Below are positions 12,744 to 23,020 of a DNA stretch of 64,000 bases, in pieces. The stretch's first letter is position 1, and each line of letters opens with the position of its first letter. Below the pieces are notes generated by a model, which worked only from the letters and a program-made list of their open reading frames with translations, was not told the origin of the DNA and did not search any database. The stretch is from Burhinus oedicnemus. Lineage: Eukaryota; Chordata; Aves; Charadriiformes; Burhinidae. Position numbers and translations under genes: made by a program. The stretch is taken from assembly GCA_008921705.1 (NCBI GenBank), contig VFFE01007869.1, positions 3,711,234 through 3,775,233 on the forward strand, read 5' to 3'.

Positions 12744-13829
12744 ACCTTTCATGTCCAGAAAGGGGGGGGGAAAAAAAGCACGGCAGAGGTGCAGGAGGCA
12801 GCAGAAAGGTGTGGGCTGCTGAGCCATCCCCAGGACCAGGCACCATGGGTTGGGGACCGTGCACACCCACACCTCCCATCGCATGAGCACGGCCATCTCT
12901 GGCAACATACACCCAAATCCCACGTCATCATTCAGAGGATGATCACCGAAGGAAACCTGCATCGTATTACAGTTTTCTTCAAACAAAGGGCTGCGCTAAG
13001 TCGACCTGGCATAAATTGATAGCTCGCGGGACTTGCCCTGAAGTAATCTGCATACATATTTCACCAAGTCACCTTTAAAACTGCTGCGGCAGCGCTGCTG
13101 GCTGGCCGAGGGGAGGCCTGTGAGGGGGCACCCACGTTTTGGGCTCATTTGCCATGGGGCCGGTTCACGTGGCATCACCTGAGCCACAGGAAAAAGGCAG
13201 CGTGGCCCCAGCTCATCACAGGGGACATTGCTTGTGTGCCAAGGGGACAATAACCTGAGGAAGTCCGGCTGCCGGGATTGCATTTACCCCGGGGACATTT
13301 TACGGTGTTATCCCCAGAGCTACAGAAACCTTCTGTTAGAGAATTAAAATTTGGCACAATTCGCAAACCTAAGTCACCCAGAAATAAGTCACGGTTCTTC
13401 CTAGAAACCATTTGAATTGCCGTTGTCCCCACCCGAATGAGGGGACACAGCCTGATTTCCCCTTCCCGCAGTGCAACCAAGTTAAAGGCGGGTGGGTGAA
13501 TCCACGGCATCTCCAGCAGCAGCATCTGCTCCCATCCCACTGCCGAGGACCTGGGTACCAGTGGCTCTGCCATGGGTGGCAGCATCTCCCCCGGCGTCCC
13601 CCCAGACCGAGCCTCTCCCGGTGCCGTAGGGAGGAGCAGACCCTGCTGCCCCGCCAGCCTGGCGCCCACTGAAATAAATTCTCAGCCTTTGCTGGAAGGG
13701 GGGGGACAAAAGACAGACAAAACCTCATCTCTTGCTATTTCTGCCTTCCCAGCCTCTCTCCGTCACACGTGGTATTGGCAAGAACAAGCAGCTACAAAAA
13801 GTTCACAGGTTTCACGCAGTTCCTTCTGT

Positions 13830-14560
13830 TTTAATTAAATACCACTGTCATTTTTATTTACTTAAAATTTTGCCTTCTCAGCCTGCTCGCTCAGCTCACG
13901 TTGGATCTATATAATTAGCCCCAGTCATTATGCAGCTCCCCAGAGTTTACAAAGTTGGGAGATTTTTTTTTTTCATCCATTTAAGGCTTTTAGAATCCAG
14001 TAACAATAATTTTGTAATTACAAATATATAATTTGCCCAGAAGGTTTAGTTCAGCATGGCTGGCTCCTTGCACAGCCATGGGTTCAACCTTGTCAAACCT
14101 TTTCCAGGCCGGTGGTGGAGGGCATGTTCTTCCCACGCCTCTGTCTGTCGGACACGCAAGGGTTAACACTGCTGTATACTTTTACTGCCATGTTTTATTT
14201 CATTATTACAAGCGTATTGTGAAATTTAATTGGCAGGTAGGTAGTAGAGCAGATTAAAATGCATTAACATTTATTGCAAGCTCTGTTTATACGCTTCTGT
14301 TTATTTCTGGTTGACTGTGGTTCACAGCGGCGTGTTGGTTTTAGCGCGGCAGCCTTTTAAACATGCCACTGTAACGGCGCTTTGTTTATTCCCTTGATGT
14401 ATATTTGACAGAAAGATTTACTTAACAGGCTTGATCTAAAATAAAAGCCGCTGAATTCAAAGAGACGTGGGTAGCTTTAGGGCCAGATCCTTTATGGAGA
14501 GGTTTGCGGTTTGAAGATGAGGTTATGCAAACGGGTATCAAATACAGCCGCGATGCGCTT
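13830..14560. promoter_or_regulatory. Long AT-rich block resembling a conserved non-coding element
   Basis: About 730 bp of unique AT-rich sequence between GC-rich flanks. It begins with TTAATTAA at 13831-13838 and carries further cores such as GTTAACACTG near 14163, TTTAATTGGC near 14224, and ATTAACATTTATTGC near 14264. GTTTATT/TGTTTAT (forkhead-like) strings recur around 14286-14392. It also contains TTATGCAAAC near 14524, close to an octamer. No open frame of interest. It is one of the more convincing enhancer-like stretches in the first third of the window, judged by texture alone. Confidence 0.4.
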
Positions 14561-14820
14561 GGGACCGCCGGGGTCTAACTTGCCTATTCCTGTAACTCTG
14601 GGTGGGAGCAGCTCCCGTTCCCGGGAAATTCAACAACAGCGTGGACTATGACAACCTGAGGCGTTCACGGAGAAGTCTATCCATCGTGCTCAGCAGAAGG
14701 AACCAAGAAGAGAGAGGAAACATCCAACCAAAAACCTGGGGGGAAGGGCTGGCTGGGAAGGAGCTAGCACCGCAGCTCCTGTCCTTTGGGAGAGGTGCTC
14801 TCGGGAGCCCATGTCATACT

Positions 14821-14983
14821 ATCATAGAATCGTTTAGGTTGGAAAAGACCTTTAAGATCATCTAGTCCAACCATTGACCCTACTCTACCAGGTCTGCCAC
14901 TAAACCATGTCTCTAAGCACCACATCTACACGACTTTGAAACACATCTAGGGATGGTGACTCCACCACCTCTCTGGGAAGCCT
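14821..14983 (-). mobile_element. CR1: CR1 LINE 3' fragment with the ORF2 C-terminal tail
   Basis: The plus strand begins with ATCATAGAATCG, the reverse complement of the CR1 terminal repeat, then the characteristic 3' untranslated sequence (GGTTGGAAAAGACC, AAGATCATCTAGTCCAACC). Read on the minus strand, about 27 codons before a stop at 14900-14902 spell the end of CR1 ORF2, including LPREVVESPSLDVF. Similarity fades at about 14983, so only the 3' end was retained, the usual outcome of incomplete target-primed reverse transcription. The 3' part differs from the other five copies, so it probably belongs to another, older CR1 subfamily. Confidence 0.93.
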
Positions 14984-15160
14984 GCGACAGGGATACCATG
15001 CGATACGCAGTCTGCTCTTCCTCCGCACCTCCGCGTTTAAGCAGATGTGAAACTGCACAAGCCAGACACGGGTCCCAACAGCAAAAGGCGTGAGCACCAC
15101 GGCAGCGCTGGGCAGTGCCTCCGTCCGCACCTGCTGTCTGTCCGAGGCTGCGCTGCTCCG

Positions 15161-15205
15161 GGGTACCCGTCGCTCGCACCCAGGGTACCCGTCACTCACT
15201 CGCAC
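15161..15205 (+). repeat. Tandem duplication with a 22-bp period
   Basis: GGGTACCCGTCGCTCGCACC at 15161 is repeated from 15183 as GGGTACCCGTCACTCACTCG. Two copies with a few differences; each contains the palindrome GGGTACCC. Confidence 0.75.
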
Positions 15206-15570
15206 GCTTCCTCTGCTGTGTTTCCTTCGCCTGTTTTCGTAACACGGTTTTCCTGCGGCGATGGATCCTGTTTGAGGTTCCTAGCTTCAGTTTGACATGG
15301 CATCCCAAGGTGCCTGGAGAAAAGCTCCTCAAAAGACAGATCAATTATTTGCTCAAGTTATTAGCTAGCGATAATGGCTTGTTATTAAAACTAATATTAA
15401 GGCATTTTAAAAAAAATGCTTTGACCTGGTAGAGTAATGGCTCCTTTGTAAATGCTCTCGCTGGTTCATTAACCTGACAGACGGTGCCAGTTGCTATGCA
15501 TGCAGAATTGTGCGTGGTTTGAAGTGGGCTGCTCTGCCTGCAAAGCCTCTCCTATATCCTATATCCCCCT

Positions 15571-15593
15571 CCTCTTCCTCCTCCTCCTCCTCC
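15571..15593 (+). repeat. (TCC)n microsatellite
   Basis: A TCC/CTC-rich run with about six uninterrupted TCC units. Read on the minus strand it gives a poly-Glu frame, which is not coding evidence. Confidence 0.85.
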
Positions 15594-17039
15594 ACTGGGG
15601 CTGCCTCGGCTGAGCAGTACCGGGCATGGCCCCCTGGTACCAGCGAGTGCCTTTCAGTGCTTGTCCCATTCGCTGGCTCCCCAATCCATGAAACAACGGA
15701 GACTGGGATAAAGCAATTCCAGAAGAGTACAGCGTCAGCATGACTGTTCAGGCAATAACAGCTCAATCATTCATTTTAATTAAACTTCAGTAAGTTGATA
15801 GACAGCAGTCACCTCTGAAAGATGGGTATCGCTTCATAACCGCTCTTTCAAATTGCCTTCCCCGAGGTTACACTCAAAGAGATCAGTCTAATTCCTCAAG
15901 CATAAAATATTTTAGGAATCTATTCAGACCTTGACATGCCAGGCTGCGATTAATCAAAAATTTGATTTTAGAAGTCTTATCAGAAAGAAATACAATTGTG
16001 TGAAACAGCGCTTCTTCTTCCAAGAAAGTGAAAAAGCCAAAGCGATGGCGTGGCAGACCCCAGACCAGAGCTGCAGGCTGGAGGTGCCCCAAGCCCACCC
16101 CTGGGCTGGGGTGGGAGGACGCCCTCCACGCTGGAGCACCAAAACTCAGTATTTTCATCAGTCTGTTCAGGAGGCGCCGAGTTTTCTGTATTTCCTCCCT
16201 GTGCTATATCAAGTAACCACAGCAGAGCAGCTCCAGGGAAAGCGCCAGCCCTGCCGGGCCTTGGGTGGAAAGTGCGGCTGGAGTGGATGAAGCCCAAGAC
16301 CCTGTACGTGGTGTTGCTGAATTAGCTACTCTTGAGTCAGCTTAATTGCTAGCTTTAAAATTTGGGCAACAGCTTATCAAGAAGTGACAATACGTAGGTG
16401 AATACAGACGTGGAAACGCGTTGCACAGAGTGAGCGTAACCTATAGCAAGGACACAACCCCTCCATTCCTTACACCTCTGCAGCAAACGGGCAGGCTCGG
16501 AAAGCCTCGCTGGGCAATAATCGCCATTTTTGGTCAAAAATCTCTGTGCTTCAGGGTTGCTCAGTGCCATGCTGCTGCCTGTAACGCGCCTTTAGAGCGG
16601 CTGGTGAGGGGTGGCATGGAGCGGACCAAGTGTCAGAAGACCACAGCCTGTGGAAGCAGGAGGAGGGGAAAGCACGGATCAGGCAGCGGCGCCGGTGCTG
16701 CGGTGGGGAACCCAGGCCCTGAATTTATACTCATCCCATTTATTTTCGTGTTATCTCCGGTTTCAACCTCTGCCAGTGGGCGGGAGACTACGGCACAGTA
16801 ACCACGCCTGACGCGCGGAGCAGCAGCATCACCTCCCGCGGGAGGAGAGGTACTCCGAGCACTCCCATTAAATCACCTCTTCTGTTTTCTTATAAAGAGG
16901 AATTTGGGCTTTCTGCTACAACAGTAATAAAGAACAACCCCAAACTAATGTAATCCTCTACTGGCAAAAACCCACCTGCCTATCTGATCGCAAGTGAAGT
17001 GCCGGCAGCATCCAGGGATGCTGAATACAAATGGGCCGG

Positions 17040-17440
17040 GGTTAAGAATTTCCAGGCCTTGGGAGATTTAACTTACAAAGCCGTGTTTTATTTCTCCCAG
17101 CTATTCTCAAGCTGTTTTCAAAATGTACGTGTCACTTCATTTTCACGTCTTTGTATTGCTTTGGGCTTTGAAATATCTTCTTTGCCGGCTGAAGCTGAGC
17201 TTACAGTAAGCCATCACTATCAGCCGTTCAGAATTAACGCCAAGAACTCCCAGCTAATGTTTTCTTCATCAAAAGCGATCATTGGAGAAAGATCCTAATA
17301 ATTCTTTGTCCTTTGTAACAGCATTAGGATGTAAAAGTATTAAACAGCAATTACGTCTTATCTGGTATGTAAATGGCTATAATTTGAATTTATGAATAAA
17401 GTATACTTCTAATACGGCTAAAGTGCGCAGCCCGTTCAAT
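17040..17440. promoter_or_regulatory. AT-rich block resembling a conserved non-coding element
   Basis: Unique AT-rich sequence with many short cores: CTTTGTATTGCTTTG near 17149, AGAATTAACGCC near 17231, CTAATAATTCTTTGTCC near 17296, and TAATTTGAATTTATGAATAAAG near 17380. A 99-codon open frame (16999-17298 plus) crosses it but has no family resemblance. ATTGTTTG/CTTTGT strings resemble SOX/TCF sites. Tentative. Confidence 0.3.
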
Positions 17441-17803
17441 TGTGCGGGTATTACAGAGCGCCGGGGCTCGCGCTGGATTTATCACAGTCGGTTGAAATGT
17501 TTGCGTTCCGGCAGGGACTGCCTACATGGGTTACGTCTCCCAGGGACGGCCGGGGCCGGTGCTCCCTTGCCAGACCTCCCAGTGGGTCCGCAGCGTTGCG
17601 GCGCAAGGGCTATGAAAACAAATGGGAAAACCGGTTCTCAAGGGCAAAATTGCATTGCCCTTTTTAATACATTGCAGGCAAGATTTCTAAGGAGCTTTCT
17701 AGGCTTTCTCTTTTTCCACAGCCTGTGCGGGGTTTGAATTCTTTGCGTTCACACGCTGTTGACACCAAGATACTTCTCTAGTCAGCTACAGCCTGGCCGA
17801 GCG

Positions 17804-17870
17804 AAAAAAAAAAAAAAAAAGAAAGAAAACCTAAACCAAACAAAACCAACAAAGAACCCCAAACCCACGT
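17804..17870 (+). repeat. A17 tract followed by A/C-rich low-complexity DNA
   Basis: A run of 17 A followed by GAAAGAAAACC and then CAAAC/CCAAAC-type words. The texture is typical of decayed poly-A or low-complexity DNA in bird genomes. The source element could not be identified. Confidence 0.7.
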
Positions 17871-19057
17871 AGTTCACTGATGGTCAGCAGCGGCCCAGGC
17901 CCTGCTCACCCTCCTCCTGTGCAGCACAGGCCAGCCCTGGCACGGCCACGGGGCGACCGGCCGGCCACGCTGCATCCTCGCCCCCACGGCGCAGGTCATC
18001 CTCCGCACCGGAGGCAGGACGGCACTATAAATCATCCGGGACAAAGTTGGAAATGTTTCTAGCAATAAGCGAGTTGCAGAAAGTTCAGAAACGGGGATTA
18101 ATTTAAAAGCACCAATATTGGGCAGAGTTTGTACGTCAATCTCTTTCCCCATCTCTGTTGGCTCCGCAGACGGCCGAGGTGGGGGGCAGGAAAGGGTCTT
18201 CCCTTTTCCAAGCCAACCCATTACTAAAGCATTCACAGATTAATTCAGTTCCGAGCCCTAACACCTCCCTGCCTGCCGCCTTTTTACATCTTGAGTTGCC
18301 GTGATCCGCTTCTTCCTCAATGAAGCTTGGAAAGCTTACCCCCGCCAGGGGGAAATACTCTCTTAGATAGCGGTAAGCCTATTTTGAATGCTAAAATCCT
18401 CTTTCTTAATGGACTAAAAGGAAGCTGTTAAAGTTTCAACCACAGACGTTGGGATATTCTGCTTCCTTACAGGAAATTCAGGCTGACACTTGGAGAGAGA
18501 AGATCCCAGGAGAGGTGTCCTCAGTGCCCTGCTTCGCGTATTTGTGTAGGTATATGTAAAATACGATGTTAGCTGAGCATCTGAGAACTGTGTACAAACC
18601 ACTACCTGCAAGCCTCTTTCATGAAAAATAAAAAAATTATATTAAAAGATATTTGCGCTACATTATTTTTTGCCATTGCAGCTGCTGAGGGATGCGCTGA
18701 AGCCTCAGGGGATTCCTCCCGGGAAGAGATACAGCGCAAGAAATTCCTTAAAGGTTTTAAGAAAAGATGTGGGGGATGTCATTCAAGAGAGAATTTTTCA
18801 TTTTCAAGGGTCAAAATATACCCTGATCAAACAAAAATAAGCTACACTGAAGAAAAGAAAACAAAACCCGGAATTTGGCATTCTAGGTCCATCTGCTGTT
18901 GAAAATATGGAAATATCATGAAAATATACTGGCTGCAAAGTAACTCCAGCATGGCCAGCTAGTGGGAAACACCACCAAGCAAAGCAAGAGTGAAAACGAT
19001 ATTGAAAAAGTAGAGTCAACAGTAAAAAATGGGGTGAAAGGATCTTAAAAAACACAC

Positions 19058-19126
19058 AAAAAAAAAAAAAAANNNNNNNNNNNNNNNNNNNNGCTATCTG
19101 AAAAAACAAAAAAAAAAAAAAAAAAA
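19058..19126 (+). repeat. A-tracts flanking the assembly gap
   Basis: A homopolymer-like A run (19058-19072) leads into the gap, and a second run of 19 A (19108-19126) follows 15 bp after it. The gap probably exists because sequencing or assembly failed in a long A-rich tract. Confidence 0.85.
19073..19092. other. Assembly gap (20 N)
   Basis: Twenty consecutive N. The round number suggests a placeholder of arbitrary size, so the true length of missing sequence is unknown. Any open frame reading through it, such as the minus-strand frame at 18804-19427, is artificial. Confidence 0.98.
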
Positions 19127-19290
19127 GAGACAAATCAGTGTGGCATGGTAGTGATACAGAAGACAAAGAGAGAAATGGCCCCAAAATTAAAATAAGATAA
19201 AATAAAGGGAAGAAATTGGACCAACAGAAAAAAAGACTGGGAAAGGTCCTTGAGGTAACAGAGTGACCAGAAAAACCACACCAACAGGGT

Positions 19291-19330
19291 GGGGGGGGGA
19301 AAGAAAAAGAAAAAGAAAAAGAAAAAGAAA
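19291..19330 (+). repeat. G9 run followed by (GAAAAA)n
   Basis: Nine G at 19291-19299, then about five copies of an AAAAAG-type unit. Part of a longer purine-rich strand that starts near 18,990. Confidence 0.85.
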
Positions 19331-20559
19331 TGATTTTACAGCTGGGCAGGTGAGGGCGGGGGGATGTCTGCACCAGGGGCAGGATCAGCCCGAGGGCTGT
19401 GGGATGCTGGGCTACTGCCTCACCCACTCCGCCTGTCTCCGAGACCTCTCTCTAAGCCCTGCGGCACTGCTTGGAAAAAAGATCTTAAAGAGAAAGTTAG
19501 CCCATTAATTATTAAATACTGGGGGAGAATTAAAAATTGAAAGCAATGTTAGATAATTTAAAAAAATAAAATAGAGCTGCGCCGCAGAGGGGGATGCTGG
19601 GTTCTGAAAAAGCAGGAAGAGACGCTTCGGATTGGTAAATAATTAATATTGCATTTAATTTATTCATATTTCTTTACTTTACTAATGTTCCAGAGAGAAA
19701 AGAAGGGCTTAAAGGATGGGGCTGAGTAACTGTAGTCATGAGGAGAGGGGAGGGAAGGCGGGGAGCCTGGGAGAACCCAGCAAAGCTCCGGCCACCAGCG
19801 GCACGGCTGCTTTTTCTCTCCTGCACTTCCAGCCTTACAAGAGACATATGTTTCACTACGATTTTTACATTAAAAGTGTACTTTGATCTCCATTTATATC
19901 AACGAGGTGTCTAAAAATCAGCCCTGTTCAAAGCCATCATTAATTAAGCTATTCCTTGCGTGAAACGGGATGGCTGAGACGTGCCTTTCACAGCATCTTG
20001 GGCAGGAACAGGAGGTCTTCCCATGCCCCTGCCTCGGGCTCTTGGATCTATACCATCATGGGGAGAGAAGTATTATGGAGAGCTCTGGGCTCTTCCGGAC
20101 TTTTGGAGGGTACACAGGAGTGGGTCCTCAGGGTGCAGCCAGGCTCAGGATGGCGATGGGACATCCCCAGTGCTGCTGCTGGTGGGTACCATTACATCGA
20201 GGACACCCCCGGGTATTTTTCCTTTTTACAGTGATTAAAAAGGTGGGAGTTAGCCTTGGGTAGTACTCGCCCATGGTTTGGAGGAGCTCTCACGCCCGGC
20301 CTTCTCCATGCGTGAGGTCTTGGCAAGCTGTTAGGGTGCGAGTACCGAACCCCCTGCACCATGGGACCAAAGCCCACGGGATGGCACAGGTCCCGACCTC
20401 CTGCTCCCAACGCCCGAGGGGCTGCGCTGGCAGCCACCCTCCCCTCCCAGGATTTATCTTCAGATGAAAGCAAGGGAAGAGCCACCACCAACCGTCCGTT
20501 TCCGATTTTCTCCCTGAACTTTGTCCAACTGTCTAAACTGAGTTTGGGGAGTAAAGGAT

Positions 20560-21058
20560 TTTCCTCAGACACATATAATCGACATAATCAGCAAAGCCCT
20601 GTCTTTCGGCCCCCTAATTTGCAATGTGATATGATGGCACTTTTTGGCAATAACTGAAGTGATCTATAGTCATGAGGATATAGTCCCCGGGTAGAGGAGA
20701 GATTTATGGCTCTGGCTATAACAGATATTTTACTCCTCAGCAGCAATAAAGGCATGGCTGAAAGCTCTACAAAATCAAAATAAATGCAGAGAATGAGGAA
20801 GCTTGTCAGGTAATAAAAGAAGTTCTTTAAATCAATGGGGAATTTAAGGGAAAGGTGACTGAAGTTTTGGAGCAAGTGTTGCACAAGCCCAATAGTGCTG
20901 CACAATTACTTCCTGCAATGCCAACTTTTACCCTCTCTATGGTTAATGCTATTGTCTATAAGAGGTTTAAGCTTAATTGAAATGTTTTTATAGATTACAT
21001 CATAGAGTTTTGCAGATCTTTTATTTACTCCATGACAAACAAATACCAACTATTAAGT
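20560..21058. promoter_or_regulatory. AT-rich block resembling a conserved non-coding element
   Basis: Unique AT-rich sequence with TTTGCAATGTGATATGATGG near 20617, CAGCAATAAAGG near 20739, CAATTACTTCC near 20903, and CTATTGT (SOX-like) at 20949-20955 next to GGTTAATG. A minus-strand open frame (105 codons, 20588-20905) shows no protein family. Regulatory function is inferred from texture only. Confidence 0.3.
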
Positions 21059-21763
21059 TATACACCTTGTGTGACCATATGAGTATCAAAAGTGTCTGGA
21101 CCAAAGGCTGCTTCTGTAAGAAAGTCCCATGATTGCGTTACAATAAAACGTGGCAGAGAATTACAACTGTAAAAGCCTGGGTTGATGCCTTGGGAATAAT
21201 GTTTCCTATGCTGGCGGTCCATCCGCATGGAGCCTCTCCAAGCCAACGCACCGGGAGCTGGGAGCTCCTCATGGCCAACAGGCACATCGGGGAAAACCAC
21301 CAGTGCTGCCGTTTCATCGGCTCTGGCGTTGGCAGCACCAGGAACCCTGATACCAGTGGGCTGCCGCCCATGGATGCTATTTTTGACACTATGCCGCCTG
21401 ACATTGCTGGGAGAAGCGTGAGTGGTGCAGCAGTGGCACTGGCAGCTGGTGGGCTGTCCCTCCCTTGGATGGTGAATGTGCTCGAAAAGCAAAAGCAAGG
21501 CTATCCCTGCTACCCACGTGCGTGCATAGCCCTCCTCATCCCACCATCGGAGCACCTTGGCAGCACCAGCAGGGTGGGCACGTGCCTCTGGCTGAACAAA
21601 TACACAATATTATTGCTGTACCATAGTCGCCTCTATCTGCCATCCCTTTTTAATTTGCATTTTTCATCTTTACCACAGCCAGAACACAAAATATGAACTC
21701 AGGAAGTCAACAAGTCTTCTCACTGGCTTTTGTAGAGACTTTGGAGCCCTGACTTAAGCATTT
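21059..21763. other. Isolated GC-richer patch with open frames on both strands
   Basis: Two overlapping frames stand out: 187 codons on plus (21133-21696) and 165 on minus (21058-21555). Neither product resembles a family I know. Both are rich in G, A, S, P and H, as expected from local composition, and there is no sign of a signal peptide or domain repeat. They could be remnants of an unrecognised element or pure chance. A CR1 begins immediately after. Confidence 0.4.
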
Positions 21764-22158
21764 GAATCATAGAATGGTTTGGGTTGGAGAGGACCTTGAA
21801 GCCCGTCTAGTTCCACCCCCCTGCCATGGGCAGGGACACCTCCCACCAGACCAGGTTGCTCCAAGCCCCGTCCAACCTGGCCTTGAACACCTCCAGGCAC
21901 GGGGCAGCCACAGCTTCTCTGGGCAACCTGGGCCAGGGTCTCACCACCCTCACAGGCAACAATTTCTGCCTAGTATTTCATCTAAATCTGCCCTCTGCTA
22001 GTGTAAAACTGTTCCCCTTCGTCCTCTGGCTCCACTCCCTGATCCAGAGTCCCTCCCCAGTTTTCCTGGAGCCCCTTTAGGGACTGGAAGGGGCTCTAAG
22101 GTCTCCCCAGAGCCTTCTCTTCTCCAGGCTGGACAACCCCAACTCTCTCAGCCTGTCT
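21764..22158 (-). mobile_element. CR1: CR1 LINE 3' fragment (about 395 bp)
   Basis: Begins on plus with GAATCATAGAATGG, the reverse complement of the CR1 3' terminal repeat. It then has the hallmark words CTGCCATGGGCAGGGACACC, ACCAGACCAGGTTGCTCC and CAACCTGGCCTTGAACACC, and reaches CTCTTCTCCAGGCTGGACAAC and CTCTCAGCCTGTCT. On the minus strand a remnant of the ORF2 C-terminus (VAAPCLEVFKARLDG) can be read, but the usual stop has been lost. The 5' end is truncated within ORF2. Very similar to the copies at 47.3 and 42.8 kb, so probably the same subfamily. Confidence 0.96.
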
Positions 22159-22845
22159 GAAGGCCTGAGGTGACTCGGCAAGAAAAAGTTAAGAAACCTA
22201 ATGTGTTCGCCAAAACAGGGGAAAACAACAGAGAAATAAAATACAACACTAAACTCCTAAAGTAACCTTGCCTATCAGCCAGTAATGATGACATTCTTAC
22301 TATTATCCTTAATACAAACATTAATGACTGGTCTAAGCCAGTCGCTTGGGTTCCTTCAACGGTCAACCACAGGCTAGACAGCACGTTCTCACACAGCTAA
22401 ACCTAAGGGAGAGAAACGGCAGCCTCAGGGTCAAACCAGCAATTTCCCACCCCTTGGAGGAAATGGTCCAGAGTAATCTTCTGTAATAGATTTCACAGCA
22501 AAGTTTCTAACTTCACACAACAACTTTGAATTGCAGAACAATATATATGTGTTAATATATCAGAAAGTGAGGAAACTCAAACTATACCTATTATAATTTG
22601 GCCCCCTGAGTATAAATTTAAAGCCTTTGCTCATTTGTTCAGCCTAAATCACAGACAAAACGCAAAATGTAAACTACCCTCCAGTGATTTCTTAGTGTCC
22701 ATCCCTACAAAAAAACAGGTGCTGGTGTATGAGCTTTATCTAAAATATACCATGATTGTATATTAGAGTAAATATGGTATATTCTTGTGTTTTGGGTGAC
22801 TGCAAATTGGCTGTCATTCATGAAGTACCAAATCATTTACATTTA
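22159..22845. other. Non-coding stretch between two CR1 copies in opposite orientation
   Basis: About 690 bp of AT-rich unique sequence without an open frame of note. An AT-rich block near 22,530-22,780 contains ATATATATGTGTTAATATAT and CATGATTGTATATTAG. Nothing else recognised. Confidence 0.6.
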
Positions 22846-23020
22846 CACTGAGGGTGGTGAGACACTGGCCCAGGTTGCCCAGAGAGGTGGTGGTTGCCCC
22901 ATCCCTGGAGGTGTTCAAGGCCAGGTTGGACGGGGCTCTGAGCAACCTGGTCTAGTTGAAGATGTCCCGGTTGGACTAGATGGCCTTTAAAGGTCCCTTC
23001 CAACCTAAACTATTCTATGA
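22846..23020 (+). mobile_element. CR1: CR1 LINE 3' fragment with the ORF2 end
   Basis: Starts at CACTGAGGGTGGTGAGACAC and ends at AACCTAAACTATTCTATGA. One frame stays open from about 22,848 to a stop at 22953-22955 and spells the CR1 ORF2 C-terminus, with RHWPRLPREVV and APSLEVFKARLDG. So the last 35 or so codons are intact in this truncated copy. The opposite orientation to the copy 690 bp upstream makes a loose inverted pair. Confidence 0.94.

Larger units (their letters stand above)
8541..13829. other. Non-coding stretch with simple repeats only
   Basis: No gene or interspersed repeat recognised in about 5.3 kb. It holds the A28 tract (11466-11493) and the (ATCC)n array (12699-12743), listed separately, and a G-run near 12764-12771. 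The longest open frames are 221 codons at 10769-11434 and 164 at 13175-13669, both on minus. They show no domain pattern and their composition follows the local GC content. Confidence 0.6.
14984..17039. other. Non-coding stretch with minor repeats
   Basis: No gene recognised. It holds a 22-bp tandem duplication (15161-15205), a TCC-rich microsatellite (15571-15593) and an AT-rich block at 15760-15990 with TTTTAATTAAAC, possibly regulatory. The 16,060-16,300 part is GC-rich with overlapping open frames on both strands that look like chance. Confidence 0.6.
17441..20559. other. Non-coding stretch with A-tracts and the assembly gap
   Basis: No gene recognised. A CpG-rich patch lies at 17,880-18,010. 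A17 with an A/C-rich shoulder occupies 17804-17870. From about 18,990 to 19,340 the plus strand is strongly purine-rich and contains the gap and two long A runs. The remainder up to 20,559 is of ordinary mixed composition. Confidence 0.6.

Noticed and set aside
12642..12986. Repeated Met-Asp-Gly-Trp protein on the minus strand
   Set aside because: It is the translation of the (ATCC)n microsatellite.
18804..19427. 207-codon minus-strand frame
   Set aside because: It reads through the 20-N assembly gap and poly-A/poly-T runs, so it is artificial.
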